NCBI GenBank assembly: GCA_023622545.1
Contig: JAMNZA010000055.1
Location: 1-35,886 of the forward strand
DNA from: Methanobacteriota archaeon
Lineage (GTDB): Archaea > Methanobacteriota_B > Thermococci > Methanofastidiosales > Methanofastidiosaceae
Direction: 5' to 3'
Length of the DNA stretch: 35,886 nt
Shown: piece by piece, positions 8,978-18,817 of the stretch
How the letters are laid out: each line of letters opens with the position of its first letter
Numbering within the stretch: position 1 is the first letter of the stretch
Notes under the pieces: generated by a model
Database searches by the model: none
What the model was told of the DNA's origin: nothing
Seen by the model: only the letters and a program-made list of their open reading frames with translations
Made by a program: the position numbers and the translations under genes

Positions 8978-10582
8978 GTGATGGAGAGAAGAGCATTAAT
9001 CAGCGTTACAGACAAAAAAGGTCTCGATAATTTTGCAAAAACTCTAACTGATCTAGGTTTTGAAATAGTGTCCACAGGTGGAACTCTAAAATTTCTTATT
9101 GAAAAAGGAATCAAAGTAACCCCAATTGAAAAAGTAACAGGTTTTAAAGAAATGATAGGTGGTAGAGTCAAAACCTTGCACCCGAATATTCATGGTGGTA
9201 TTCTTTACATAAGAGACAATAAAGGACATGAAAATGAGATAGTATCAGAGGGAATAAAACCAATAGATATTGTTGTATGCAATTTGTATCTGTTTAAAGA
9301 AACAGTTAAAAAAAATCCAACTCTAGAAGATGCGATTGAAAATATTGATATTGGAGGAGTGACACTTCTTAGAGCAGCTGCTAAAAATTTCAAATATGTT
9401 ACTGTTATAGTAGATTCATCTGATTATGAAATAGTCGCTAAAGAACTTTTGGAAAAAGGGAATACTTCCTATGAAACGCGAAAGAGGTTGTGCGTCAAAG
9501 CATTCACTCATACAGCTGATTATGATAGTGCAATTGAAACTTATCTTTCGGAAGTATTAATAGATAATAAAAAATTAAGACTTTCATTTGATTCTGGCGT
9601 CAATCTAAGATATGGCGAAAATTGGCATCAGACAGCATCCTTCTTCAAAAAATATACTAATGAACCTTCGGTGGCAAACATGAAACAACTTCATGGAAAA
9701 GCTCTTTCTTATAATAATTATCTTGATATTGAAGCGGCATTAAATCCTGCAAAAGAGCTTTCGCAATACAACGCTGCGGTAATCGTGAAACATCTTAATC
9801 CTTGTGGGATAGCTACTGGAAAGACCCTATTGGATGCATTGAAAAATGCTTGGGATGGTGACAGAGTATCTGCTTATGGAAGTATAATAGCTTTGACAAG
9901 AAACGTTGATTTAGAAACGGCTTCTTTTTTAAAAGGTAAATTTGTCGAAGTAATAGTGGCACCTTCTTACAATGCTGATGCATTAGAATTTTTGAAAAAT
10001 AAAAGTAAGGACATAAGAATTATTGAAATTGGCAAACTTTTCACTTCTGAAGAAAAAATTTACAAATTTTTAATTGGTGGAGTTATTGAGCAAGATCGAC
10101 CAAAGGGTTTATATGAAAAGTGGGAGTGTGTAACAAAAGAGCCTTTTCCAGAGAGTAAAAAGAATCTTGGTCTTTTTACAATAATTGCAACTAAGTATAC
10201 CAAATCAAACTCAATTGTTCTTGGAATGGAGTACGAGAAAGATCAGTTCAAGGTTTTAGGAAGTGGAGTTGGTCAACCTAACAGGGTCGACTCGCTAAAG
10301 AAACTTGCAATACCTAAAATATACGAAAATCTAGAGAATATGTGGAACGAAGGAAAGTCGAAAGTTGACAAGGAAACCTTTTTTAAAGAAAAGATATCTG
10401 ATTGCGTTCTTGTTTCAGATGCTTTTTTCCCATTTGATGATACGGTCAAAGTCGCTGCAGAACATAACATAAAATATATTATTCAATCAGGTGGCTCAAT
10501 AAGGGATAAAGAAGTAATTGAAACTTCAGACAAGTTCGGCATTTCTATGATCTTCACTGGCATGAGATACTTCAATCATTAG
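8978..10582 (+). CDS. purH: Bifunctional AICAR formyltransferase / IMP cyclohydrolase
   Basis: 534 aa, full length; N-terminal MGS-like domain (ALISVTDKKGLDNFAKTL..FEIVSTGGT) and AICARFT domain with KHLNPCGIA and LRYGENWHQTA. Confidence 0.95.
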   Translation: MMERRALISVTDKKGLDNFAKTLTDLGFEIVSTGGTLKFLIEKGIKVTPIEKVTGFKEMIGGRVKTLHPNIHGGILYIRDNKGHENEIVSEGIKPIDIVVCNLYLFKETVKKNPTLEDAIENIDIGGVTLLRAAAKNFKYVTVIVDSSDYEIVAKELLEKGNTSYETRKRLCVKAFTHTADYDSAIETYLSEVLIDNKKLRLSFDSGVNLRYGENWHQTASFFKKYTNEPSVANMKQLHGKALSYNNYLDIEAALNPAKELSQYNAAVIVKHLNPCGIATGKTLLDALKNAWDGDRVSAYGSIIALTRNVDLETASFLKGKFVEVIVAPSYNADALEFLKNKSKDIRIIEIGKLFTSEEKIYKFLIGGVIEQDRPKGLYEKWECVTKEPFPESKKNLGLFTIIATKYTKSNSIVLGMEYEKDQFKVLGSGVGQPNRVDSLKKLAIPKIYENLENMWNEGKSKVDKETFFKEKISDCVLVSDAFFPFDDTVKVAAEHNIKYIIQSGGSIRDKEVIETSDKFGISMIFTGMRYFNH

Positions 10583-10585
10583 AGA

Positions 10586-11287
10586 TTACCATATTTTTGG
10601 AATTAGTCTATATTTGACTTCTTTCGTATATTCTAAATAGCCATCTAGTTCTTTTTGTAGAGTATTATCCTCTAGATAAGTTCTTATTATTATTGGGATA
10701 ATTACAAATAAATTAATTACAAATCCCCAGAAAGAACTAAGTAGTAAGGGCGTTGCAATGGTATATATTATCCCTCCAAAATAACCAGGATGCCTGATAT
10801 AAGAGTAGGGACCGTCCTTACATACTTTTTGTCCTCTATCCTTCTGTATTCTAACTACTGACGAGAAGTATTTGTTTGTCTTTTTAGCCCAAAGGACTAT
10901 TAATTGACCAATTACATAGAGAATCATTCCAACAATTACCCATAATAAAGGTAGCAATGGTTCCCATTTAAATCGGCCAGCATCTAAAGCTGATAGTATC
11001 ATAACTGCAAAAAAGAAAGGCGTAGTTACGGCATAATAAATTTTGTCCCAGCTTTTCATGCCTGATCCAGGACTTAATCTTTCTTTGATTAAATCAGCTC
11101 TATCGAATAAATAATAATATGTCAATAAAATAAAGAAAATATTTAACCCATTAAAGATCCAACCTTGCCAATAATTCAAACGACCGGCAGAGATGAATGT
11201 GATTGCTATTATAAATCCAAAAATAGCCGCCGACTTAATTATAAGTATTGCTTCAATTTTATTTTCTGCCACAAACAAATTATTCAT
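10586..11287 (-). CDS. Isoprenylcysteine carboxyl methyltransferase (ICMT)/PEMT-like membrane methyltransferase
   Basis: 233 aa, several hydrophobic segments; GPYSYIRHPGYFGGIIYTIATPLLL...RTYLEDNTLQKELDGYLEYTKEVKYRLIPKIW. Confidence 0.8.
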   Translation of the reverse strand: MNNLFVAENKIEAILIIKSAAIFGFIIAITFISAGRLNYWQGWIFNGLNIFFILLTYYYLFDRADLIKERLSPGSGMKSWDKIYYAVTTPFFFAVMILSALDAGRFKWEPLLPLLWVIVGMILYVIGQLIVLWAKKTNKYFSSVVRIQKDRGQKVCKDGPYSYIRHPGYFGGIIYTIATPLLLSSFWGFVINLFVIIPIIIRTYLEDNTLQKELDGYLEYTKEVKYRLIPKIW

Positions 11288-11361
11288 ATCAAATATTAAA
11301 ATTTATTGATATAATTTTTACTATTCAATACATTCTAATATTACTATCTTCTTGTAAACTT

Positions 11362-11384
11362 ATTAAATGACAGTATCATTTAAT
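11362..11384. promoter_or_regulatory. Inverted repeat upstream of purC, candidate operator
   Basis: ATTAAATGA-CAGTA-TCATTTAAT, perfect 9-bp arms, 45 bp upstream of the purC ATG. Confidence 0.5.
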
Positions 11385-11428
11385 TTTATCATAAATATAT
11401 TTAAATATCAGATATAATATAGTCAAAT

Positions 11429-12355
11429 ATGAATAGCCCAAGCAAAGCCTCTTCTGGATTTTCGAGAGAAGGAAAAGTAAAAAGAGTTTATGATGTTTCT
11501 GATAAAGAAATTGAATTTGAATTTACAGATAGGATATCTGTCTTTGATAAAATAATACCATCTAAAATACCTTACAAAGGAGAGACTCTTTGCAGGGAGG
11601 GAGCTTTCTGGCTCAAAGAAGCTGAAAAATTAGGCTTTTTAACTCACTTCATAAAAATAACTGACAAGAACAAGATGTTGGTGAAAAAAGTTAACATAAT
11701 CCATGACTATAACAAAATTAATAAAAATACAAAAAATTATCTTATCCCTCTAGAGTTTATTTGCAGACACTATGTTGCTGGTTCTCTGCATGATAGGATA
11801 AATAAAGGAAAAATAGACCCAAAAGACTTGGGATTCAATAAAAAAACAGTTGAATATGGAGAAGAACTTCCGGAACCTTTTATAGAAACTTCAACTAAAC
11901 TAGAAAGTGTAGACAGACCTTTAGACAAAAAAGAATCTTTAAGTATCTCTGGGCTTACAGAGGATGAATACAACAACATTATTGAAACAATTATTAAGAT
12001 TGATTCTAGGATGTCAAAGATAGTTGAAAAGGGCGGATTGATCCATGTTGATGGAAAAAAGGAGTTCGGTATGAATGAAGAAAGAACTCTTATGTTTATC
12101 GATGTTTTTGGAACAGCAGATGAAGATAGATTCTGGGACAAAAAACTTTACGAAAAAGGAGAGATGGTAGAGCTTTCAAAAGAATTTGTACGACAATACT
12201 ATATTAAAAGTGGATATAAAAAAGAATTATATGATGCAAGGGATGAAGGTCGACCAGAACCAGACATTCCTGCTTTACCTGAGCCTATGATAAAGGAAGT
12301 ATCTAATCTTTACATAAATATGTTTGAAAGAATAACTGGAGAAAAATTTAGGTGA
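11429..12355 (+). CDS. purC: SAICAR synthetase
   Basis: 308 aa; GKVKRVYDVSDKEIEFEFTDRISVFDKIIPSKIPYKGETLCREGAFW, PLEFICRHYVAGSL, EFGMNEERTLMFIDVFGTADEDRFW. Confidence 0.95.
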   Translation: MNSPSKASSGFSREGKVKRVYDVSDKEIEFEFTDRISVFDKIIPSKIPYKGETLCREGAFWLKEAEKLGFLTHFIKITDKNKMLVKKVNIIHDYNKINKNTKNYLIPLEFICRHYVAGSLHDRINKGKIDPKDLGFNKKTVEYGEELPEPFIETSTKLESVDRPLDKKESLSISGLTEDEYNNIIETIIKIDSRMSKIVEKGGLIHVDGKKEFGMNEERTLMFIDVFGTADEDRFWDKKLYEKGEMVELSKEFVRQYYIKSGYKKELYDARDEGRPEPDIPALPEPMIKEVSNLYINMFERITGEKFR

Positions 12356-12603
12356 TTTATTTGAAAGTTGAAATAAAAGTTGGATTAAAAGAAGGAATAA
12401 CAGACCCAGAAGGTCTTAATATCAAAAAATCCCTGAAATTACTTGGCTTTGATAGTGTTGAAAGCGTTGAAGTAAAAAGAAGCTACGTCATAGAAATAAG
12501 TGGAAAGGATGAAAAGAAAATCAGAGAAGATGTTGACATGATGTGCAAAAAACTCTTGATTAATCCTGTTATCCACGATTACGAAGTGGAAATGATAAAA
12601 TGA
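12352..12603 (+). CDS. purS: FGAM synthase subunit PurS
   Basis: 83 aa between purC and purL; VEIKVGLKEGITDPEGLNIKKSLKLLGF. Real start may be TTG at 12361. Confidence 0.92.
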   Translation: MIYLKVEIKVGLKEGITDPEGLNIKKSLKLLGFDSVESVEVKRSYVIEISGKDEKKIREDVDMMCKKLLINPVIHDYEVEMIK

Positions 12604-14909
12604 GTAGCAGACAGAATGTTTTTGAAATTGATCTCGATGTTTCAGATGAAAAACTTCTAGAGCTAAGCAGGAAAATTGGTATTGGCCTTTCTCTAGAGGA
12701 AATGAAATCAGTCAGAAATTATTTTAAACAGGAAGGAAGAAATCCAAATGATATTGAAATACAAGCTTTAGGGCAGGCATGGTCAGAACATTGCTGCTAT
12801 AAATCCTCTAAAAGTCTCTTGAAGAAATTTATTTTTAATATTGAAGTCCCTCAGAATATTTTTGTTATAAAAGAAGATGCAGGCGTAGTTGAATTCGATG
12901 AAGATTATGCATACGTTTTAGCTCTAGAAAGTCACAATCATCCCTCGGCCGTTGAGCCTTATGGTGGGGCTGCTACAGGAATTGGGGGTATCCTTAGAGA
13001 CGTAGTATGTATGGGTGCTCAACCTGTGGCACTAATAGACCCAATATTCTTTGGACCTCTTGATTTACCATATGAAGAATTGCCAAAAGGATTAAAACAT
13101 CCGGAGTTCCTGTTTAGGGGAGTAGTTGCTGGAATCAGGGACTATGGAAACAGAGTTGGTATACCTACTGTATCAGGGTCTGTTTATTTCCATCCAGGGT
13201 ATACAGGAAATTGTATTGTAAATGTTGGATGTGTAGGAATAATAAAAAGAGAAGATATTGTCCACAGTAGAGTCAAAGAGCTAGGTGATATTTTTGTTAT
13301 GGTCGGTGGAAAGACTGGTAGAGATGGTATTCATGGAGTTAACTTTGCTTCTGCAGAACTAGATGAAGATTCTGAAACATCCTCTAGGTCTGCAGTTCAA
13401 GTTGGAGACCCAATTACAAAGGAACCTTTAATCCATGCTTGTCTTGAGGTTAATTCTAAAAAACTTCTAAATGGTATGAAAGATTTAGGAGGTGGAGGCC
13501 TGTCATGCGTTGTAGGTGAAATGGCTCATGCAGGCGGTTTTGGAGCTAAGGTAAATCTTGAGAACGTCCTATTAAAGGAGAAAGGAATGAAACCATGGGA
13601 AATTTGGGTTTCTGAATCTCAAGAAAGAATGATGCTTGCAGTTTCAAAGGAAAATCTTAATGAAGTTCTAGCCGTTTTTGATAAATGGGATGTTGATGCC
13701 GCCGTTATAGGAGAAACAATTCCCGAGAAAAGAGTACTAGTATACTATGAAGGTGAAAAAATATTCGATATGGACTCTGAATTCTTAACAGGCGGTCCTA
13801 TGTATGCAAGAGATGTTAAAATTGTCAAAAAAGACCAAAAAGACATTCAGACTCAAAAGCCTGAAGATATTACCAGTATACTAATTCAAATTCTTTCAGA
13901 CCCAAATATTGCATCAAAAGATTGGGTTATCCTCCAGTATGATCACACTGTTAGAGGGTCTACTTCACTAACACCATTAAATGGAGATGTTGTAAATTTT
14001 TCACCCCAGGATTCAGCTATAGTAAAGCCTGTAGAAGAACTTAACAAGGGCTTAGTAATTTCAACTGCTGTAAATCCTTTCCTAATGGAATACGATCCAT
14101 ATTGGGGTGCCGCTTCTGCTATCGATGAGATCTATAGGAATATTGTTGCAGTTGGAGGCAAGCCCCATTCATTAGCAGATTGCCTTAACTTTGGAAATCC
14201 CGAGAAACCGGAGAGATTTGGAGACTTTTATCAAGCAGTGATGGGATTAAACTATGCAACAAAAGATCTTTTAGTATCATTCTCATCAGGGAATGTTAGT
14301 CTTTACAATGAAAGCATGATTGGGAGTTGCCCACCCACACCAACAATAGTTGGAATTGGTATAATTGAGGACATTAATAAAAAAATAACTTCAAATTTAA
14401 AGAAAGAAGGAAACTCGTTATATATTATTGGTAAAACTGAAAGAGAGTTTGGTGGTTCATTATACTATAGAATTTTAGGAGTTGATGGAGGTATAGCTCC
14501 TAAAATGGACCCACAGAACTTACTTAATTATTCAAAGACACTTCTAAATTCAATGGAAAATGGAATTACCGTAAGCTGTCATGACATAAGTGAAGGCGGT
14601 ATTGCAGTTGCTGTTGCAGAAATGACTTTTGGTAGCGATTACGGGGTAGAATTGGAACTACCCAATATAAAGACTATGAGGCCCGATGAATTCATCTTTT
14701 CAGAGTCTAATAGCAGATGGGTAGTTGAAGTATCAAATGACAAGGAATTTGAATCATTGTTGAATAAGAATAAAGTTCCATTTATGAAAATAGGTAAAAT
14801 AAAGGGTTCAAAATTCCTATTAAAACAGAATGGAATCAAAATAATAGATATTACTGTTGACAAATTACGAGATAAATGGAAAAATGCTATTTGGGAGCGG
14901 ATGGGGTGA
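12600..14909 (+). CDS. purL: FGAM synthase subunit PurL
   Basis: 769 aa; LGQAWSEHCCYKSSK, ALESHNHPSAVEPYGGAATGIGGILRDV, MKDLGGGGLS, DISEGGIAVAVAEM. Confidence 0.97.
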   Translation: MSSRQNVFEIDLDVSDEKLLELSRKIGIGLSLEEMKSVRNYFKQEGRNPNDIEIQALGQAWSEHCCYKSSKSLLKKFIFNIEVPQNIFVIKEDAGVVEFDEDYAYVLALESHNHPSAVEPYGGAATGIGGILRDVVCMGAQPVALIDPIFFGPLDLPYEELPKGLKHPEFLFRGVVAGIRDYGNRVGIPTVSGSVYFHPGYTGNCIVNVGCVGIIKREDIVHSRVKELGDIFVMVGGKTGRDGIHGVNFASAELDEDSETSSRSAVQVGDPITKEPLIHACLEVNSKKLLNGMKDLGGGGLSCVVGEMAHAGGFGAKVNLENVLLKEKGMKPWEIWVSESQERMMLAVSKENLNEVLAVFDKWDVDAAVIGETIPEKRVLVYYEGEKIFDMDSEFLTGGPMYARDVKIVKKDQKDIQTQKPEDITSILIQILSDPNIASKDWVILQYDHTVRGSTSLTPLNGDVVNFSPQDSAIVKPVEELNKGLVISTAVNPFLMEYDPYWGAASAIDEIYRNIVAVGGKPHSLADCLNFGNPEKPERFGDFYQAVMGLNYATKDLLVSFSSGNVSLYNESMIGSCPPTPTIVGIGIIEDINKKITSNLKKEGNSLYIIGKTEREFGGSLYYRILGVDGGIAPKMDPQNLLNYSKTLLNSMENGITVSCHDISEGGIAVAVAEMTFGSDYGVELELPNIKTMRPDEFIFSESNSRWVVEVSNDKEFESLLNKNKVPFMKIGKIKGSKFLLKQNGIKIIDITVDKLRDKWKNAIWERMG

Positions 14910-14913
14910 TCTA

Positions 14914-15681
14914 ATGGATAGGTCTGAAATTAAAATTTGCGTATTAAGAATTGAAGGAACAAATAATGAAGATGAGATGTACTACGCATTCAAGAGATTA
15001 GGTGCCTCTCCAGAGCTTGTTCATTTGAAGGATCTAAAAGATGTCTTTGACTATAATTGCCTCATGATCCCAGGAGGATTTTCAGCTGGAGATTATGTTA
15101 GGGCTGGCGCAATATTTGCTTCAAGAATAAGAGCTAAAATTGCAAATGATCTTCATAAATTTATTGATGATGGTTGGCCTGTAGGCGGTATATGTAATGG
15201 ATTTCAAGTCCTTGTAGAGCTTGGAGTTTTGCCAGGATTTAAAAGAATGGATTATCCAGATGCCTGTTTATTTTTGAATAATTCTGCTAGATTTGAATGT
15301 AGACCAACTTTATTGAAACATGAAAATAAGGGTAAATGTGTATTCACTAGAAATATTCCAAATGGAGAAATAATGTTAGTTCCATCTGCCCATGGAGAAG
15401 GTAAATTATTACTACCAAGACAGAAAGAGAAGGAATATTTTGATAGACTATTTGAAAATGACCAAGTTGTCTTCAGGTATGTAGACAAAGATGGTGAATA
15501 TTCTGGGTACCCTTGGAATCCAAATGGATCTGCCCATAATATAGCCGGAATTTGTAATGAGGCAGGTAATGTATTTGGTATGATGCCACACCCAGAAAGA
15601 GCTTATTTTGATAAGAACAAAAACGGATTTTCAGGTATGAATCTATTTGAATCAGTCTTAAAATATATAGAGGAAAAATAA
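14914..15681 (+). CDS. purQ: FGAM synthase glutaminase subunit PurQ
   Basis: MIPGGFSAGDYVRAGAIFA, GICNGFQVLVELGVLPG, MMPHPERA. Start moved from ORF-track 14857 to ATG 14914, just after the purL stop. Confidence 0.95.
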   Translation: MDRSEIKICVLRIEGTNNEDEMYYAFKRLGASPELVHLKDLKDVFDYNCLMIPGGFSAGDYVRAGAIFASRIRAKIANDLHKFIDDGWPVGGICNGFQVLVELGVLPGFKRMDYPDACLFLNNSARFECRPTLLKHENKGKCVFTRNIPNGEIMLVPSAHGEGKLLLPRQKEKEYFDRLFENDQVVFRYVDKDGEYSGYPWNPNGSAHNIAGICNEAGNVFGMMPHPERAYFDKNKNGFSGMNLFESVLKYIEEK

Positions 15682-15683
15682 AA

Positions 15684-17075
15684 ATGTGTGGGATAATCGG
15701 TACTTCATCAAACTATTCGGCATATGAATGCTATAGGGGGCTTTTAGCAATTCAACATAGAGGCCAAGATTCTGCCGGTATATTATCGTTTGATGGAATA
15801 GTACATCAGAAAAAGGAAAAAGGTCTTGTGTTGAATATCTTCAACAAAGAAGAACTTTCAAAATTGGAAGGCTCCAAAGCTATAGGGCATGTGAGATATC
15901 CTACAGCGGGAACAAACACTCTTTGTGAAGCACAACCTTTTTTCTTAAGCTATCCTTATGGAATTGGACTTGCACATAATGGAAATATTACTAATTATCA
16001 AGAATTAAAGAAGGAACTAGAAGAAAAACATAGAGGCATCCACTCAACATCAGATACCGAAATAATGATAAATATTCTCTCAGAAGAGTTAATGAAAAAT
16101 GATACATTCAATGCGATACAAGCTACAATGGAAAAAATAGAAGGGAGTTATTCAACGGTAATGTTGTTACCAAAAAAATTAATTGCTTTTAGAGATCCTT
16201 ATGGCAATAGACCATTAGTTTTTGGTGAAAGAACAAATTTGAATGAAAAGGCATTTGCATTTGCTTCTGAAAGTGTTGGGCTCGATGTAAATGATTATTC
16301 TCTTGTTAGAGATTTATTGCCTGGGGAGGCTATAGTCGTTGAAGATAATAATGTTGAAAAGAGGTCTTTATGCCCAAAAGGTAAAGCACATTGTATGTTT
16401 GAGTGGGTCTATTTTTCAAGACCAGACTCAGTAATTGAGGGAAAAAGTGTTTATGATGTTAGGATTAATCTTGGAAAAAATATAGAATTTGAGGGAGAAG
16501 GTGACGTTGTTATTCCTGTTCCAGATACTGCAAGAACTGCGGCTTTAGGATTTTCGGAAAAATATGGAATAAAACATCGTGAAGGTTTAATAAAAAATAG
16601 ATATATTGGAAGAACCTTTATTATGCCCAGTCAAATTTCAAGAGATGTGGCAGTTAGGGATAAATTGAATGTCATAAAAGGAGAAATCCGAGGAAAAAAG
16701 GTCATTTTAGTAGATGATAGCATAGTAAGAGGAACTACTAGTAGGAGAATTGTATCGATGCTAAGGCAAAACGGTGCAAAAGAGGTACACATGGTTTCAA
16801 CTTGCCCCCCGATAAAACATCCTTGTTATTATGGTATAGACATGACAACTGAAAAAGAGCTAATTGCGGCAAGAAGTACAGAGGAAGTTGCCAGCAAAAT
16901 TGGTGCTGATTCTGTTACATACCAGACTTTAAATGGCCTTATAAAAGCTATCGGACTTAAAAAGAATGAACTGTGTATGGCATGTTTAAATGGAAATTAT
17001 CCAATAAACATCCCTGAAGAAACTATGAAATCTCTTGAAAAAACTAGGGAAATTGAAAGGGATCTAGCTTCCTAG
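15684..17075 (+). CDS. purF: Amidophosphoribosyltransferase
   Basis: 463 aa; MCGIIG (Cys at position 2), RHRGQDSAGI-like IQHRGQDSAG, GHVRYPTAG, VILVDDSIVRGTTSRRIV. Confidence 0.97.
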   Translation: MCGIIGTSSNYSAYECYRGLLAIQHRGQDSAGILSFDGIVHQKKEKGLVLNIFNKEELSKLEGSKAIGHVRYPTAGTNTLCEAQPFFLSYPYGIGLAHNGNITNYQELKKELEEKHRGIHSTSDTEIMINILSEELMKNDTFNAIQATMEKIEGSYSTVMLLPKKLIAFRDPYGNRPLVFGERTNLNEKAFAFASESVGLDVNDYSLVRDLLPGEAIVVEDNNVEKRSLCPKGKAHCMFEWVYFSRPDSVIEGKSVYDVRINLGKNIEFEGEGDVVIPVPDTARTAALGFSEKYGIKHREGLIKNRYIGRTFIMPSQISRDVAVRDKLNVIKGEIRGKKVILVDDSIVRGTTSRRIVSMLRQNGAKEVHMVSTCPPIKHPCYYGIDMTTEKELIAARSTEEVASKIGADSVTYQTLNGLIKAIGLKKNELCMACLNGNYPINIPEETMKSLEKTREIERDLAS

Positions 17076-17087
17076 GATTGTGATTTA

Positions 17088-18599
17088 TTGAGCGAAGTCT
17101 GGGCAGTTGTTGGTGGTGGAGCAAGAGAGTGGGCATTGGCAGAATCTATAACTCGTTCGAAAAATATTTCAGAAGTACATGTCCTTCCTGGAAATTTAGG
17201 TGGAGCTTTTGAAAAAAAATGCGTGTGGCCGATAGGAAACGAAAGAGTAAAAATTAGAAATTTTAATGATGTAAAAAAGTTTTTTGAAGATTATAAGTCT
17301 GAGATCCAAGAAAATAATGGAAGGGTAAAGAGAGTTGATGATCTAAAGGACATTATTTCTTATGTTAGTGAAAATAATATAGATATGGTTGTAGCAGGTC
17401 AAGAAAAGTATCTATCATTAGGTCTTAAAGAAAGTTGTGAAAAGAAAGGTATAGCCTGTTGGGGCCCAACTTCAAAGGCAATGATTGTAGAGGCTGATAA
17501 ATGCAATACTAACGATCTTATGAGGAAATGGAACATACCATGTCCTCCTTTTGAAAACTTCTATGACCCAGAATCAGCTAAATCTTTTTTAAAAGAAAAT
17601 TTTGGGAAAAATGGGAAGAAATACGTAGTAAAATATCCTTATCTTTTAGATGGAAAAGGATCAAGAGTGTGCAATACCCTAGAAGAAGCCTTGAGTGCGG
17701 TTGATGACTTTATGGTATCTGGAGTCATATGCAGTCCTGTTGATAAATTGACTATAGAGGAAAGGTTCTACGGCGAAGAGGTAATGGTGTTTTACGCAGT
17801 TCATGAAGGACACATTAAGTATCTTGGAAGTGCTAAAGATTTTCCAGAAAGGTTTGATCCAGAAGATTCTTTCATGATAGAGAGGTTCAACAAAAGAATG
17901 GGCCACCCTGGACAAATGGTTAACTACATAACAGGAGGTATGGGGGTAATTGCTCCGCATCCTCTTTTGAAAGGAAGAGTTGACCTTGTAAAGAAGATAG
18001 AAGATACAATAGTAATTCCTTTTATTACAAATCTTTTAGAAGAAGAGAAACTTGTTTATAATGGAATCATATATTTTGGTTTGTGTGCTTTAAAGGAAAA
18101 TGACAGTTACAACTTTTATGTTTTTGAAATAAACGGAAGAGATGGTTCCCCTGAGGCCGAGGGTAGATGGCCAACAATAGAAACTTCGCTATATGATATA
18201 GCTAAAAAATCGTATGAAGGAAAACTAGATGAACTCGATATCAGATTCAAAAATAAAGTCTGTGTTGGAGTATTCACTGTTAGTGGTAGTTTTCCATGGT
18301 TTAAAGGATGTGGGTTTGAAGCATCACAAATGCCAACAGGCTATCCAGGAAAACATCTAACAGGCCAAGTAATAGATTATTCTAATGAAATACCTGAGGA
18401 TTCATTCCACCGACATGCTGGGACATTTATTACTCAAACAGGTAATATTGCAGTAGGTGGTGGACGTGTAATATTAGGTGGAGGATTGGCCAATACTTAC
18501 GCCGAGGCTAGTAAAATAGCATATGATTCTATATCGGATAAATATATAAGATTTGTAGGTAAAAGTTTTAGAAAAAAAATTGGTGAAGGAATAGACTAA
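17088..18599 (+). CDS. purD: Divergent phosphoribosylamine--glycine ligase (PurD) family, ATP-grasp
   Basis: 503 aa at the purD position; VVGGGAREWALAESI, IACWGPTSKAMIVEADK, VVKYPYLLDGKGS, VFEINGRDGSPEAEGRWP. Motifs recognisable but atypical. Confidence 0.75.
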   Translation: MSEVWAVVGGGAREWALAESITRSKNISEVHVLPGNLGGAFEKKCVWPIGNERVKIRNFNDVKKFFEDYKSEIQENNGRVKRVDDLKDIISYVSENNIDMVVAGQEKYLSLGLKESCEKKGIACWGPTSKAMIVEADKCNTNDLMRKWNIPCPPFENFYDPESAKSFLKENFGKNGKKYVVKYPYLLDGKGSRVCNTLEEALSAVDDFMVSGVICSPVDKLTIEERFYGEEVMVFYAVHEGHIKYLGSAKDFPERFDPEDSFMIERFNKRMGHPGQMVNYITGGMGVIAPHPLLKGRVDLVKKIEDTIVIPFITNLLEEEKLVYNGIIYFGLCALKENDSYNFYVFEINGRDGSPEAEGRWPTIETSLYDIAKKSYEGKLDELDIRFKNKVCVGVFTVSGSFPWFKGCGFEASQMPTGYPGKHLTGQVIDYSNEIPEDSFHRHAGTFITQTGNIAVGGGRVILGGGLANTYAEASKIAYDSISDKYIRFVGKSFRKKIGEGID

Positions 18600-18777
18600 T
18601 TTATTTATCAAAAGTAGTATTTTCAATGTCTGACCATGTTTATGGCATTATACCTTGTTTAAAGGTTATTTTATACCCTAATCACATAAAAGTATTTAAT
18701 AATTGATTATTTGGCTAAAAAGGGTAGTTTTCATGGTTTTGGATAATCAACCTTATAAACTAAAAATATATATCACT

Positions 18778-18805
18778 TTTAGGGCCAGTGAATGGCCTAA
18801 CTAAA
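18778..18805 (+). promoter_or_regulatory. Hairpin just upstream of the RBS of the zinc-ribbon gene
   Basis: TTTAG-GGCCA-GTGAA-TGGCC-(TAA)-CTAAA directly before GGAG and ATG 18818. Confidence 0.45.
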
Positions 18806-18817
18806 GGAGTAATAAAA

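Noticed and set aside
8965-9393. Antisense ORFs across purH (and similar shadow ORFs across purC, purL, purM, hdrA, the homocitrate synthase and the dehydrogenase genes)
   Set aside because: Each is opposite or out of frame to a strongly recognised gene and has low-complexity Ser/Ile/Phe-rich translations typical of shadow frames.
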